A DNA stretch of 64,000 nt from Bacteroidota bacterium (GTDB lineage Bacteria > Bacteroidota > Bacteroidia > Cytophagales > Cytophagaceae). Location: positions 62,001 through 126,000 of the forward strand of contig JAEYZG010000062.1 in NCBI GenBank assembly GCA_023428135.1, in the 5' to 3' direction. Below, in pieces: positions 42,441-51,525 of the stretch. The notes beneath the pieces were generated by a model. The model ran no database searches. It was not told the origin of the DNA and saw nothing but the letters and a program-made list of their open reading frames with translations. The translations under genes and the position numbers were made by a program. Numbering within the stretch: position 1 is the stretch's first letter; each line of letters opens with the position of its first letter.

Positions 42441-44969
42441 CTATTTTTTCTTATCCAACTCATTCAATAATTGTTCCAAACTATATTCGTCAGTCACAAG
42501 CACCTCTCTGGCTTTGCTTCCTTCGAATGGACCAACAACTCCAGCTGACTCCAGCTGATCTATCAGACGGCCTGCTCTGTTGTATCCCAGTTTTAATCTT
42601 CTTTGTAATAATGAAGTACTTCCCTGCTGATGTGTAACAATAATCCGGGCGGCTTCCTCAAACAAACTATCCCTTTCTGCAAAATTGAATTCACCTTTAT
42701 CACTTCCTTCTCCTTCTTCATCAACATATTCAGGCAGCATATAAGCTGAATCATAACCCCTCTGAGATCCAATAAATTCGCAGACTTTTTCAACTTCCGG
42801 AGTATCTATAAAAGCACATTGCACCCGAATTAGTTCAGATCCCATTGAAAATAACATATCTCCTTGCCCAATGAGTTGTTCTGCTCCTCCAGCATCCAGA
42901 ATCGTTCTGGAATCTATTTTGGAAGTTACTTTAAATGACAACCTCGCTGGAAAGTTCGCCTTTATTATACCTGTAATTACATTGACAGACGGTCTTTGTG
43001 TAGCAACAACCAAGTGTATACCGATGGCCCGGGCCAATTGAGCAAGACGGGCTATCGGGGTTTCCACCTCTTTGCCTGCAGTCATCATTAAATCAGCGAG
43101 CTCATCTATAACGAGCACGATATATGGCATAAAGCGGTGTCCTTTATTAGGATTAAGCCTACGTTCTACAAACTTTTTATTGTACTCTTTTAGATTTCTG
43201 CAATTGGCATCTTTGAGTAAATCGTAACGCATATCCATTTCCATACAGAGGGAATTGAGCGTATGAATTACCTTTTTAGTATCCGTTATAATTGCATCTT
43301 GAGTATCAGGAAGTTTAGCAAGAAAATGTCTTTCTATTTTATTAAATAAGGAAAGCTCTACTTTTTTAGGGTCAACCAATACAAATTTTAACTGGGATGG
43401 GTGCTTTTTATAAATAAGTGAAGCCAACAACACATTTAAACCTACGGATTTACCCTGACCTGTAGCTCCTGCCATCAAAAGGTGCGGCATTTTAGCCAAG
43501 TCTCCTACAAATACTTCATTTGATATAGTTTTTCCAAACACAACAGGAAGATCTTTATCGCTCTTCAGGAATTTTTCAGTGGAAAGTACGGACCGGATAG
43601 ATACCGTTTCTTTATTGCTGTTTGGTACCTCAATACCAATAGTACCTTTGCCTGGAATAGGTGCTATAATCCTGATACCAAGTGCTGCGAGACTTAATGC
43701 AATATCATCTTCAAGATTTTTTATTTTCGAAATCCTGATACCTGCATCCGGTACTATCTCATACAATGTAACAGTTGGCCCAATGGTTGCCTTGATATTG
43801 CTGATACCAATATTATAATGAGAAAGTGTTTCTACAATCTTATCTTTGTTAGCCTCAAGCTCTTCTTTGCTTACCTGAAACCTAACTCCCTCATATTCAT
43901 TCAGTAAGTCAAGTGTGGGGTACTTATAAGAGGATAAATCAAGGGTTGGATCATAGTTTTCAGCTATTCCTTCTTCAACAACTTCTTCTTCTGGCGCTTT
44001 TGCAACCATCAGACCTATCCCTCCTTCTTCATTGGAAGGAATGTATTCATGAACTTCCTCTTCTTCCGAATTTTCTTCATACTCATATTCTTCCTCTGTT
44101 CCCTCTTCTTCGCCGACTTCTTCTTCCTCATATTCCTCATTCTCATATCCATTCTCCTCTGCAGATACTTCTTCCTCCTCTTCTTCTAAAGCTTCTTCGG
44201 CAGTTTCCTCGTGTTCATCCACAACCTTCACCAGCCAGTCTTCATCGGAAATTTCTTCTTCTTCTTCTCCTTTTTCCTGATCATCAGAAGCAATTTCCTT
44301 TAAATGATTTTTAGCATCTGCAACATTTTCCGCCAGAACCTCTTTGGCCCCCAAAATAGAGGTAATGTTAAAATAAAATATGCTGAAAATTACCAGAGCC
44401 AGAAGCATTACAAGCGGAGTGCCCCAGCCTATCATGGCGTTTGTAATATTGGCAAGTTCAAAGCCAATACCTCCACTCAGAAAGCCAAGGACAGACTGAT
44501 TATCAATTGCAAATACAAAATAACCGGAAGTAATGGAAATCCAGAATATAAAAAATGCACAGAAAATAAATACCCTTCTGAAATTGAAGAGGTCCTTTTG
44601 AAAAACCAGTTTAAAACCTATCAGGAAAACTAGTGGGATAAACAAAAAGGATGCGATTCCAAACCACTTAAATATAAACCAATATGACAAGACAGATCCA
44701 AATAACCCCAGCCAGTTTCTGGACTCCAGCCCCGCCTCCTGCACGTTTGTAGAAAGTAATGCCTCTACTACACTTTGATCTTCAGTACCATTAAACAAAA
44801 AAGAGATAAAGGCAATGACCAAACAAAGAGAAAATACCAATAACGTAAATCCTGAAGCAAGCAAAAATCGCCTGTCCTTCAGAAAACCTAAGTTAATTTT
44901 GGGAAGCCTGCTTACAGAGCTTTCCTTTTCCTTCTTTTTATTAGGTTTCTTATAGGTATTTTCAGCCAT
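42441..44969 (-). CDS. ftsK: DNA translocase FtsK/SpoIIIE
   Basis: Hexameric septal DNA pump, 842 residues. Four membrane helices lie in 35-205. The linker 225-335 is extremely acidic (long runs of Glu). The motor has the alpha/beta part from 340, Walker A GATGQGKS at 501-508, Walker B IVLVIDELAD near 617-626, and a winged-helix gamma domain at about 775-842 (LLQRRLKLGYNRAGRLIDQLE) that reads KOPS-type polar sequences. The neighbouring xerD-like gene is 3.6 kb away. lolA-like genes follow in the same operon. Confidence 0.96.
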   Translation of the reverse strand: MAENTYKKPNKKKEKESSVSRLPKINLGFLKDRRFLLASGFTLLVFSLCLVIAFISFLFNGTEDQSVVEALLSTNVQEAGLESRNWLGLFGSVLSYWFIFKWFGIASFLFIPLVFLIGFKLVFQKDLFNFRRVFIFCAFFIFWISITSGYFVFAIDNQSVLGFLSGGIGFELANITNAMIGWGTPLVMLLALVIFSIFYFNITSILGAKEVLAENVADAKNHLKEIASDDQEKGEEEEEISDEDWLVKVVDEHEETAEEALEEEEEEVSAEENGYENEEYEEEEVGEEEGTEEEYEYEENSEEEEVHEYIPSNEEGGIGLMVAKAPEEEVVEEGIAENYDPTLDLSSYKYPTLDLLNEYEGVRFQVSKEELEANKDKIVETLSHYNIGISNIKATIGPTVTLYEIVPDAGIRISKIKNLEDDIALSLAALGIRIIAPIPGKGTIGIEVPNSNKETVSIRSVLSTEKFLKSDKDLPVVFGKTISNEVFVGDLAKMPHLLMAGATGQGKSVGLNVLLASLIYKKHPSQLKFVLVDPKKVELSLFNKIERHFLAKLPDTQDAIITDTKKVIHTLNSLCMEMDMRYDLLKDANCRNLKEYNKKFVERRLNPNKGHRFMPYIVLVIDELADLMMTAGKEVETPIARLAQLARAIGIHLVVATQRPSVNVITGIIKANFPARLSFKVTSKIDSRTILDAGGAEQLIGQGDMLFSMGSELIRVQCAFIDTPEVEKVCEFIGSQRGYDSAYMLPEYVDEEGEGSDKGEFNFAERDSLFEEAARIIVTHQQGSTSLLQRRLKLGYNRAGRLIDQLESAGVVGPFEGSKAREVLVTDEYSLEQLLNELDKKK

Positions 44970-45054
44970 GGTATTTGGAATAACGGATTACAAAATTAAG
45001 AATTTTTACCAAAGAAAAGGTTTAAAATTTGTGAAGGTCCTACGAACAAAGATC

Positions 45055-46092
45055 CTATTTTTCTTTGAGTAATTTCTTATTGATTGCGCTAACCAGAGCA
45101 GGACCTTCGTAGATAAAACCTGTATACAACTGTACCAGGGCTGCACCTGCTCTGAACATATCCATTGCATCTTCAGCAGAATGAATTCCTCCAACGGCAA
45201 TGACAGGAAACGCATTTCCTGATTTTTGCACCAAATATTCAACTACTTCTACAGATCTTTTATGTAAAGGCTTTCCACTTAATCCACCCAAAGTGCCGAT
45301 CTCATCTAAAACTGTCTGATCAGTTTGAAGACCTGATCTTGAAATAGTAGTATTAGTAGCAATGACACCTTCAATTTTAACATCCTTTAAAATAGATATA
45401 ACATCATCCAGTTGCTCATTTGAAAGGTCCGGAGCTATCTTAAGAAGAATCGGCTTAGGTGAAGGCTTTTTTACATTCCTTTCCTTTAAAGTTCTTAGTA
45501 ACTGAGTAAGAGGCTCTTTATCCTGCAGTGCCCTTAAATTAGGTGTATTGGGTGAGCTTACATTTACAACAAAATAATCTACATAGTCAAACAACACATC
45601 AAAGCTGTATTCATAATCCTTTACTGCATCTTCATTGGAAGTAACTTTATTCTTACCAATGTTTCCTCCAATAATTACTTTTTCCTTTCTGTTTTTCAAC
45701 CTTTCAATTGCAGCCTCTACCCCTTCATTATTGAAGCCCATTCTGTTTATTATAGCTTCATCTTCTCTTAATCTGAACAATCGTGGTTTATCATTTCCTG
45801 GTTGAGGCTTTGGCGTGAGCGTTCCGATTTCGACAAACCCAAATCCCATGCAGGACAACTCGTTAAACAACTTTGCATCCTTATCAAAGCCAGCAGCCAA
45901 TCCGACCGGATTTGGAAAGGTAATTCCAAATACCTTACGTTCAAGCCTTTTATCTTTTACCCGATAAAGCAACTTGAAAACCAGTGATATTCCAGGAATT
46001 TTAAAGAAAAAACGAACAAGATCGAATGTCAGATGGTGTACTTTTTCAGGATCAATTTGAAAAAGGAACGGGCGTAGAATTCTTTTATACAA
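45055..46092 (-). CDS. pyrD: Dihydroorotate dehydrogenase (quinone), TTG start
   Basis: A class 2, membrane-associated FMN enzyme of pyrimidine synthesis passing electrons to quinone. The 345 residues start with the amphipathic helix typical of this class (LRPFLFQIDPEKVHHLTF). FMN and active-site motifs: NPVGLAAGFDKDAKL, NRMGFNNEG, VNVSSPNTPNLRALQ with the catalytic serine around 179-180, and the C-terminal VGGIHSAEDAMDMFRAGA. No ATG precedes the conserved N-terminus; TTG 46092 fits the family's usual MYK start. Confidence 0.94.
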   Translation of the reverse strand: MYKRILRPFLFQIDPEKVHHLTFDLVRFFFKIPGISLVFKLLYRVKDKRLERKVFGITFPNPVGLAAGFDKDAKLFNELSCMGFGFVEIGTLTPKPQPGNDKPRLFRLREDEAIINRMGFNNEGVEAAIERLKNRKEKVIIGGNIGKNKVTSNEDAVKDYEYSFDVLFDYVDYFVVNVSSPNTPNLRALQDKEPLTQLLRTLKERNVKKPSPKPILLKIAPDLSNEQLDDVISILKDVKIEGVIATNTTISRSGLQTDQTVLDEIGTLGGLSGKPLHKRSVEVVEYLVQKSGNAFPVIAVGGIHSAEDAMDMFRAGAALVQLYTGFIYEGPALVSAINKKLLKEK

Positions 46093-46112
46093 AATGTTTT
46101 GCTTTTTTCTAT

Positions 46113-46120
46113 CAAATTTA
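46113..46120 (-). promoter_or_regulatory. Candidate promoter -7 box of pyrD
   Basis: TAAATTTG read on the minus strand matches the Bacteroidota -7 consensus TAnnTTTG, 20 bp before the pyrD start. A TTG that could be the -33 element lies at 46145-46147 on the same strand, with 24 bp between, one more than the usual 17-23. In such AT-rich DNA chance matches are frequent. Confidence 0.35.
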
Positions 46121-46238
46121 GGTCAGAGAAAGGGATTAAAAAAGCAAGGTTAACAGCTTGGTAAAACTTTTTTAAAAAAGGCTGGAAAATGGATTTTTTA
46201 TCATTAACTTATTCTTAGTTCTATTCATTTTTTAACAT

Positions 46239-46952
46239 ATGAAAAATGTATTTCTGCAAGCTCAGTGGAGAAACCTTATTCTTGCCAATTATGAGTTTGA
46301 TCCCTCTGATTTAAAGAAGCATCTTCCTCATAAAACTGAGTTGGATATCTTCAACAATAAATGTCTTGTGAGTCTGGTAGGCTTTAAATTTTGTGATACA
46401 AAAGTCAAAGGACTTAAAATTCCTTTTCACACTGATTTTGAAGAAGTCAACCTTAGGTTCTATGTAAAATATAAGTCTGAGGATGGTCATTGGAGACGAG
46501 GTGTTGTATTTATTAAAGAAATCGTTCCCAAGCCTGCCATTACCTTTGTTGCCAATACACTTTACAATGAAAATTATGAAACCATGCCAATGAGGCATTT
46601 ATGGCATAGCGCAAGCAAACTTGAAGTTTCATATGAATGGAAATTCCAAAATTCATGGAATCGGTTAAAGGTCAGCGCTGATAACAAGAGCTGCTGTTTT
46701 GCTGAAGGTTCGGAAGAGGAATTTATAACAGAACATTATTGGGGATATACAAAAATTAAAGGGAATAAAACTGCTGAATATGGTGTGGAACATCCAAAAT
46801 GGAATGTACATCCAGTGGAAACTTATGATATTCAAGTCAATTGCAAAGCTATTTACGGAAATGAGTTTGCTTGTCTTAGTAGCCAGGTACCGAACAGTGT
46901 CTTTCTTGCGGAAGGGTCGGAAATAAAAGTACTTAAAGGAACCAGAATTTAA
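46239..46952 (+). CDS. DUF2071 (YqjF-like) family protein
   Basis: A soluble protein of 237 residues with the DUF2071 layout: AQWRNLILANYEFDPSDLKKHLPH at the start, then CLVSLVGFKF, FEEVNLRFYVKY, RGVVFIKEIVPK and the middle GYTKIKG. Members have an acetoacetate-decarboxylase-like barrel and unknown role. It stands alone, divergent from pyrD, with 147 bp between. Confidence 0.8.
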   Translation: MKNVFLQAQWRNLILANYEFDPSDLKKHLPHKTELDIFNNKCLVSLVGFKFCDTKVKGLKIPFHTDFEEVNLRFYVKYKSEDGHWRRGVVFIKEIVPKPAITFVANTLYNENYETMPMRHLWHSASKLEVSYEWKFQNSWNRLKVSADNKSCCFAEGSEEEFITEHYWGYTKIKGNKTAEYGVEHPKWNVHPVETYDIQVNCKAIYGNEFACLSSQVPNSVFLAEGSEIKVLKGTRI

Positions 46953-47026
46953 AGGCTGATAGATGAACTCTCTGATTAAATAATCATATATTGCTGATTA
47001 ATTTTATAGCTAATAGGTTTTATTTT

Positions 47027-47345
47027 ATGAATCACTGTATAGTGTATCAAAGCTATGGTCAGATAGACATCATTAATGAATTGATTTATTCCATTTATAC
47101 ATTAATAAAGCAATACGATTATCAGCAACCACCTCAAAAAATTATTGTCTATTCTGATCCTTGACATTTTTTTCACTTATTACTCTGGTAGACCTTATCA
47201 ATTGATCTTGACTAAAACTGATATCATTATTCCTCAGACACTTATAAAATATAAAATAAATTATAAAAGTCTGAGTTTTTTCCCAAAGACGATCCAGAAA
47301 CTTAAAAAGAACAGATGGATGATGCCCCATTATATCCTGGATTAA
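47027..47345 (+). pseudogene. Degraded glycosyltransferase-like gene remnant
   Basis: ATG 47027 opens a 45-codon frame reading MNHCIVYQSYGQIDIINELI, then IKQYDYQQPP and KIIVYSDP, and stops at 47162-47164. In the +1 frame the text continues DIFFTYYSGRPYQLILTKTD and on to ...MMPHYILD, ending at 47345. Removing one T near 47161 joins the two parts into a 105-residue open frame. The N-terminal pattern (QSYG...LIYSIYTLIKQ...IIVYSD) resembles a Bacteroidota family of about 300-residue nucleotide-diphospho-sugar-type transferases from memory. If so, both a frameshift and a loss of the C-terminal two thirds have happened. A chance resemblance is possible. Confidence 0.45.
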
Positions 47346-47682
47346 TTTTTTTCATATTTTTTTTATAATATTGTTACATACTGAATTAAAAAATCATTAA
47401 ATTTTCTGCAAATTAAACTAAAGTATTACATACGTTAGTTATTTTGGCAAACTGCAATTCATCATTTCCAGGAAGTTATTAAATTCCATTGTGTATCAGG
47501 TAAAAGCATTGGAACCCATTTCTTAACTGATTAAAAAATAGGGGAAAATCCTCAAAAAAACTGAGGTTAGAAAAATTTAATGTCCTATTTTTTTACTTTA
47601 TATTCAAAAAAATAATAAATTCTTAAAATTTTTTGATACAAGGATTTGTACAAGAAATTATTTAATTAATAAAATTTGCTAA
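47346..47682. other. Intergenic region before the XRE-type gene
   Basis: Very AT-rich, no open frame or RNA gene recognised. It contains a weak inverted repeat (CCTCA...TGAGG near 47551-47567) and must carry the promoter of the regulator gene downstream; no clean TAnnTTTG box was found. Confidence 0.5.
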
Positions 47683-48117
47683 ATGGCAAAACATATTGGA
47701 AAATTGATTCTTTCGAGACTTGCTGAGCTTGGAATGAATAAGAGTGAATTCGCAAGGCGAATAAACAAATCCCGACAGAATGTGCAGGATATATTTAAGA
47801 GAGAAAGTGTAGACACAGATCTTCTCCTGCAAATTTCAAAGGTGCTAAACTTTAACTTCTTTACTTTACTGGCAGCAAGTGAGGAGCTTGCAAAAGCAGA
47901 GGTACATGAAGACGGAGTAATGTATAAGAAAAAGCAAAAGAATGATAAGGTAAACGGTGGTACTGAAGACATAAAAAAGCAACTGGATATTGCTAAGAGG
48001 GAGATATTATATCTAGAGAAAATCAATACATTATTAGAGAGTAAGATTGGTAAAAAATCAGCTAAGCCTGCCTTAAAAGTATCCGCAAAAAAAACAGCCA
48101 AAAAGGTTAGAAAATAG
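47683..48117 (+). CDS. XRE-type helix-turn-helix protein with basic tail
   Basis: 144 residues. The first 65 form an XRE-type helix-turn-helix (ILSRLAELGMNKSEFARRINKSRQNVQDIF, then LLLQISKVLNFNFF). A linker and short coiled coil (about 100-125) follow, then a lysine/alanine-rich tail (GKKSAKPALKVSAKKTAKKV) reminiscent of histone-H1-like tails. The combination suggests a DNA-binding dimer with an extra nonspecific DNA contact. It is the only specific transcription-factor-like gene in the window besides two-component proteins. Confidence 0.8.
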   Translation: MAKHIGKLILSRLAELGMNKSEFARRINKSRQNVQDIFKRESVDTDLLLQISKVLNFNFFTLLAASEELAKAEVHEDGVMYKKKQKNDKVNGGTEDIKKQLDIAKREILYLEKINTLLESKIGKKSAKPALKVSAKKTAKKVRK

Positions 48118-48189
48118 GCACTTACGAAACCTATCTTGTTGAATTATATTTCTTGAAAACAATGTGAATCGCTTCTCTATTATTTTAAT

Positions 48190-48564
48190 ATGAGAAGACA
48201 GGAGAATATTGAAAACCTCAGAGCGATTCAAGATCAGATTCATGAAAATATGTTTTCAATACTGGTAAAATCCAAGGTGATTTCCCATTTGAGCTCTACC
48301 ATAAAGACGCAAAAGCCGTTATTTCAGTTTACCACATTGTATGATCTGGTAAGAGAAAAAATGCCGACTCACGCAGATAATTTTCTTCAGGCGTTTCATA
48401 ATTTACTTAAAGCTAATTTTCTATACCTCTTAGTTGTAGATAGGGATTCGCACCAGGTTCAGTTCATGCTGAAATCTGATTATAATGAATTACATCTTGC
48501 AGAAAAGATGTCATTCTCAATAGTCCCGATGGAAATAGTTCTAAGTATGCAATGTCTAAATTGA
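48190..48564 (+). CDS. Hypothetical protein of 124 residues
   Basis: A soluble, mostly helical protein starting at ATG 48190 with no family I recognise. The codon pattern and composition match the neighbouring genes, which supports its being real. It follows the XRE-type gene by 72 bp on the same strand, and is convergent with xerD, whose stop is 49 bp away. Confidence 0.5.
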   Translation: MRRQENIENLRAIQDQIHENMFSILVKSKVISHLSSTIKTQKPLFQFTTLYDLVREKMPTHADNFLQAFHNLLKANFLYLLVVDRDSHQVQFMLKSDYNELHLAEKMSFSIVPMEIVLSMQCLN

Positions 48565-48613
48565 TTGCTTCCTGCAAATAACAAATCTTTGCACTGGTCT
48601 TATTGGTGTTGGG

Positions 48614-49513
48614 TTAACTTCGAGGGTGAAAATCTTTTATAATTTGCTTTAGATAATCTCTGTCCAGATGTGTATAAATTTCTGTGGTTGTGATAGACTC
48701 ATGACCGAGCATTTCCTGGACTGCTCTTAAATCAGCCCCACCTTCTATTAAATGAGTTGCGAAAGAATGTCTGAAAGTATGGGGACTAATACTTTTTTTC
48801 ATTCCTAAATCTTTCGCCAGATTTTTGATAATTGTAAATACCATCACTCTGGTGAGGCCTGCTCCTCTCCGGTTCAGAAATACATGGTTTTCAGAACCGG
48901 CTTTTGCAACCAGGTGGCAGCGTATCTCTTTTACATAAATGTTTATATACTTCAGGGCCTCTCTGCCTATCGGCACTAGCCTTTCCTTGCTGCCTTTACC
49001 CAACACTCTTAAAAAGCCCTGATCTGCAAAAACATTATTAAGACGGAGCTCTACAAGTTCAGAGACCCTAAGGCCCGAACTGTACAAAGTCTCCAGCATT
49101 GCACGGTTTCTTGTTCCTTCCGCAGTTGACAAATCAATAGAATTTAGTAAGCTTTCTATTTCCGGAAAGCTTAAAGTATCTGGGAGTTTCCTACCTAATT
49201 TCGGACTTTCAAGCAGCGCTGATGGATCGTTGGTAACAATTTCCTCAATCATCAAAAACTTATAAAATCCTTTTATGCCTGAAATGATTCTCGCTTGTGA
49301 ATGAGGAGACATACCCAATTCTGAAAGAAAAACCAGAAAGTCGGTCAAATCATTATAAGTAAGTCTGGCAGGGCTACTTTCTTTATTGGAGATTTCTAAA
49401 AACTGTCTTAGTTTTACAACATCATGCACATATGCATCAATGGAATTTAGCGATAAAGACTTCTCTAACTTAAGGTAATTTTTAAATTGCTTTAGAAGGA
49501 GTTCCCAATTCAT
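48614..49513 (-). CDS. xerD: Tyrosine recombinase XerD/XerC type
   Basis: Site-specific recombinase that resolves chromosome dimers at dif with FtsK. The 299 residues include the SAM-like core-binding domain (1-105) and catalytic domain with Arg149 (SSGLRVSEL), Lys173 (LGKGSKER), His245 and Arg248 (SPHTFRHSFATHL), His271 (LGHESI) and nucleophile Tyr280 (TEIYTHLD). The motif context and the divergent aroQ gene 29 bp away, a conserved arrangement in this phylum, mark it as housekeeping rather than an integrase. Confidence 0.92.
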   Translation of the reverse strand: MNWELLLKQFKNYLKLEKSLSLNSIDAYVHDVVKLRQFLEISNKESSPARLTYNDLTDFLVFLSELGMSPHSQARIISGIKGFYKFLMIEEIVTNDPSALLESPKLGRKLPDTLSFPEIESLLNSIDLSTAEGTRNRAMLETLYSSGLRVSELVELRLNNVFADQGFLRVLGKGSKERLVPIGREALKYINIYVKEIRCHLVAKAGSENHVFLNRRGAGLTRVMVFTIIKNLAKDLGMKKSISPHTFRHSFATHLIEGGADLRAVQEMLGHESITTTEIYTHLDRDYLKQIIKDFHPRS

Positions 49514-49542
49514 AATATAAAATTAACAGCAATAAAGGATTC

Positions 49543-49968
49543 ATGAAAATCATTATCATAAACGGACCAAATTTAAATTTGCTAGGTATCCGTGAGACTT
49601 CCATATACGGTTCCGAATCATTTACAGATTATTTTAAAAAATTAACTGCTGAATTCCCACAGGCAGGATTGGAATATTATCAATCAAATGTTGAAGGAGA
49701 AATCATTAACAAGCTTCATGAAACTGGATTCTCCTATGACGGAATCGTGTTGAATGCAGGTGCTTATACACATACATCTATTGCTATCTCTGACGCTATT
49801 GCCGGTATTAAAACACCTGTATATGAAGTACATCTCTCCAATGTATACTCCAGAGAAGATTATAGACATAAAAGTTTACTGGCAAAGAACTGTAAAGGGG
49901 TTATTTCTGGTTTTGGAATGGATAGCTACCGTCTTGCTGTGTATCAATTCCTTTCAACCCAAAAATAA
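49543..49968 (+). CDS. aroQ: Type II 3-dehydroquinate dehydratase
   Basis: Third step of the shikimate pathway; a dodecameric flavodoxin-like enzyme of 141 residues, normal length. Motifs: INGPNLNLLGIRE (with the Tyr of the lid, SIYG, following), YQSNVEGEII, LNAGAYTHTSIAI and VHLSNVYSREDYRHKS. It is the first gene of an operon; its stop overlaps the next ATG by 1 bp (TAATG). Confidence 0.95.
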   Translation: MKIIIINGPNLNLLGIRETSIYGSESFTDYFKKLTAEFPQAGLEYYQSNVEGEIINKLHETGFSYDGIVLNAGAYTHTSIAISDAIAGIKTPVYEVHLSNVYSREDYRHKSLLAKNCKGVISGFGMDSYRLAVYQFLSTQK

Positions 49969-51029
49969 TGATTACCTTTTATCCCGGACCTTCAAAAATT
50001 TATAAACAGGTAAAAGGCTTCGTGAATGAGGCTTTTGATTCGGGAATTCTGAGCATGAATCACAGGAGTTCCGGATTTATGGAACTTTATAAGAATTGTG
50101 TACAGCTAATCAAAAACAAACTTCTATTACCAGAAGATTACTCTGTTTACTTTGTTTCTTCCGCTACGGAATGCTGGGAAATTATTGCTCAATCTTTTAT
50201 CAAAGAGCAATCTTTTCATTTATACAATGGGGCATTCGGTGAAAAATGGCAGGATACGAACATGAAGCTGGGCCTCAAAACCATTGATTATGCATATAAA
50301 GTAAATGAAGTTGTTCATACTGATATGCTGAAAGGCGCTTCAACATGTGACTTGATAGCTTTAACACAAAATGAAACTTCCAATGGTACTCAGATTCGAA
50401 ATGAACAGCTGTCAGAAATCAGATATTCTTTTCCCGAAAAGCTAATAGCTGTGGATGCAACATCATCTATGGCTGGTGTCTATCTTGATTTTTCAAAGGC
50501 AGATATCTGGTATGCTTCTGTACAAAAGTGTTTTGGTCTACCTTCCGGTCTCGCACTATTGATATGCTCTCCAATGGCTGTTAAAAAAGGATTGGAAATG
50601 AGCAGCAACAAATACTATAACAGTTTTGTGAACCTTCATGAAAATATGCTGAAGCATCAGACTACGCATACGCCCAACATTCTGGATATATTTTTATTAA
50701 AGCAAGTACTTGAAAGTGTTCCTTCTATTGACAAAGTTGATCTTAGAATAAAAAGGCAAGCAAACGACTGGTATGATTTTCTGAGTAAAATTCAATCTGT
50801 TAAACCTTTGGTAACTGATAATCAAGTACGATCAGATACAGTTATAACCCTACAGGGAGATGCAGCACATATAAAAAATATAAAAGAGCAATCATTAAAA
50901 GCCGGCATCACTCTTGGCAATGGTTATGGGTCATGGAAATCTGATACTTTCAGGATTGCCAACTTCCCTGCGATTGAAGAACAGGAGATAATGCAACTTA
51001 AAACTTTCTTCAAAAATACCTTATACTAA
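49968..51029 (+). CDS. Class V aminotransferase, SerC-like
   Basis: A PLP enzyme of 353 residues resembling phosphoserine aminotransferases: N-terminal FYPGPSKIY, MNHRSSGFMELY, the Asp of AVDATSSMAG and the PLP-Schiff-base lysine Lys187 in YASVQKCFGLPSGL. It may transaminate 3-phosphohydroxypyruvate for serine synthesis. The canonical SerC arginines are not obvious by eye, so another aminotransferase of fold I (for example acting on a 2-oxoacid near the shikimate genes) is possible. Translation is coupled to aroQ; rnhA starts 2 bp after its stop. Confidence 0.8.
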   Translation: MITFYPGPSKIYKQVKGFVNEAFDSGILSMNHRSSGFMELYKNCVQLIKNKLLLPEDYSVYFVSSATECWEIIAQSFIKEQSFHLYNGAFGEKWQDTNMKLGLKTIDYAYKVNEVVHTDMLKGASTCDLIALTQNETSNGTQIRNEQLSEIRYSFPEKLIAVDATSSMAGVYLDFSKADIWYASVQKCFGLPSGLALLICSPMAVKKGLEMSSNKYYNSFVNLHENMLKHQTTHTPNILDIFLLKQVLESVPSIDKVDLRIKRQANDWYDFLSKIQSVKPLVTDNQVRSDTVITLQGDAAHIKNIKEQSLKAGITLGNGYGSWKSDTFRIANFPAIEEQEIMQLKTFFKNTLY

Positions 51030-51031
51030 AC

Positions 51032-51505
51032 ATGATTGTCATTTATACAGACGGCGCTGCTAAAGGAAACCCCGGACCAGGAGGCTATGGCACTGTACTT
51101 AAATATAAGCAACACAGAAAGGAGCTTTCTGAAGGATTCAGGCTTACAACTAATAACAGAATGGAGCTTCTTGCTGTGATAAAAGGACTTGAGGCTTTAA
51201 AAGAGCCAGGGCAACAGGTAATAATTTACTCAGACTCCAAGTATGTTGTTGATGCTGTAGAAAAAGGCTGGATATGGGGTTGGGTAAAAAAGAATTTTAA
51301 GGACAAAAAGAATGAAGACTTGTGGAGAAAGTTCATTGAAGTCTATAAAAAACATGAAGTCAAATTTCAATGGGTAAAAGGACACGCAGGGAATGTGGAA
51401 AATGAAGTCTGTGACAGGCTGGCAGTAAAAAGTGCAGAAGGTCCGAAGCTGCTGATTGACGAAGGCTACGAAAGAAGTGCTAACAGTAGGGATAGCTTAT
51501 TCTGA
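51032..51505 (+). CDS. rnhA: Ribonuclease HI
   Basis: Cleaves RNA in RNA-DNA hybrids. The 157 residues carry all four catalytic acids: Asp7 (YTDGAAKGNPGPGGYG), Glu45 (NRMELLAV), Asp68 (YSDSKYVVDAV) and Asp128 (VCDRLA), plus the basic protrusion (KGWIWGWVKKNFKDKKN) and the GHAG loop. It is spaced 2 bp from the aminotransferase gene and 20 bp from the methyltransferase gene. Confidence 0.96.
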   Translation: MIVIYTDGAAKGNPGPGGYGTVLKYKQHRKELSEGFRLTTNNRMELLAVIKGLEALKEPGQQVIIYSDSKYVVDAVEKGWIWGWVKKNFKDKKNEDLWRKFIEVYKKHEVKFQWVKGHAGNVENEVCDRLAVKSAEGPKLLIDEGYERSANSRDSLF

Positions 51506-51525
51506 TTAAAATTATTTGATTAAAA

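Noticed and set aside
43913..44314. A leucine-rich open frame on the plus strand opposite ftsK
   Set aside because: It is the complement of the Glu-rich linker of FtsK (GAA/GAG read as TTC/CTC); it has no start context and no family.
47142..47330. A 62-codon frame on the minus strand
   Set aside because: It is antisense to the glycosyltransferase-like remnant and shows no recognisable features.
48614..49513. XerD-like recombinase as a sign of an integrated element
   Set aside because: Sequence and position (divergent from aroQ, same chromosome arm as ftsK) fit the housekeeping dif recombinase; no attachment sites or phage genes are near.
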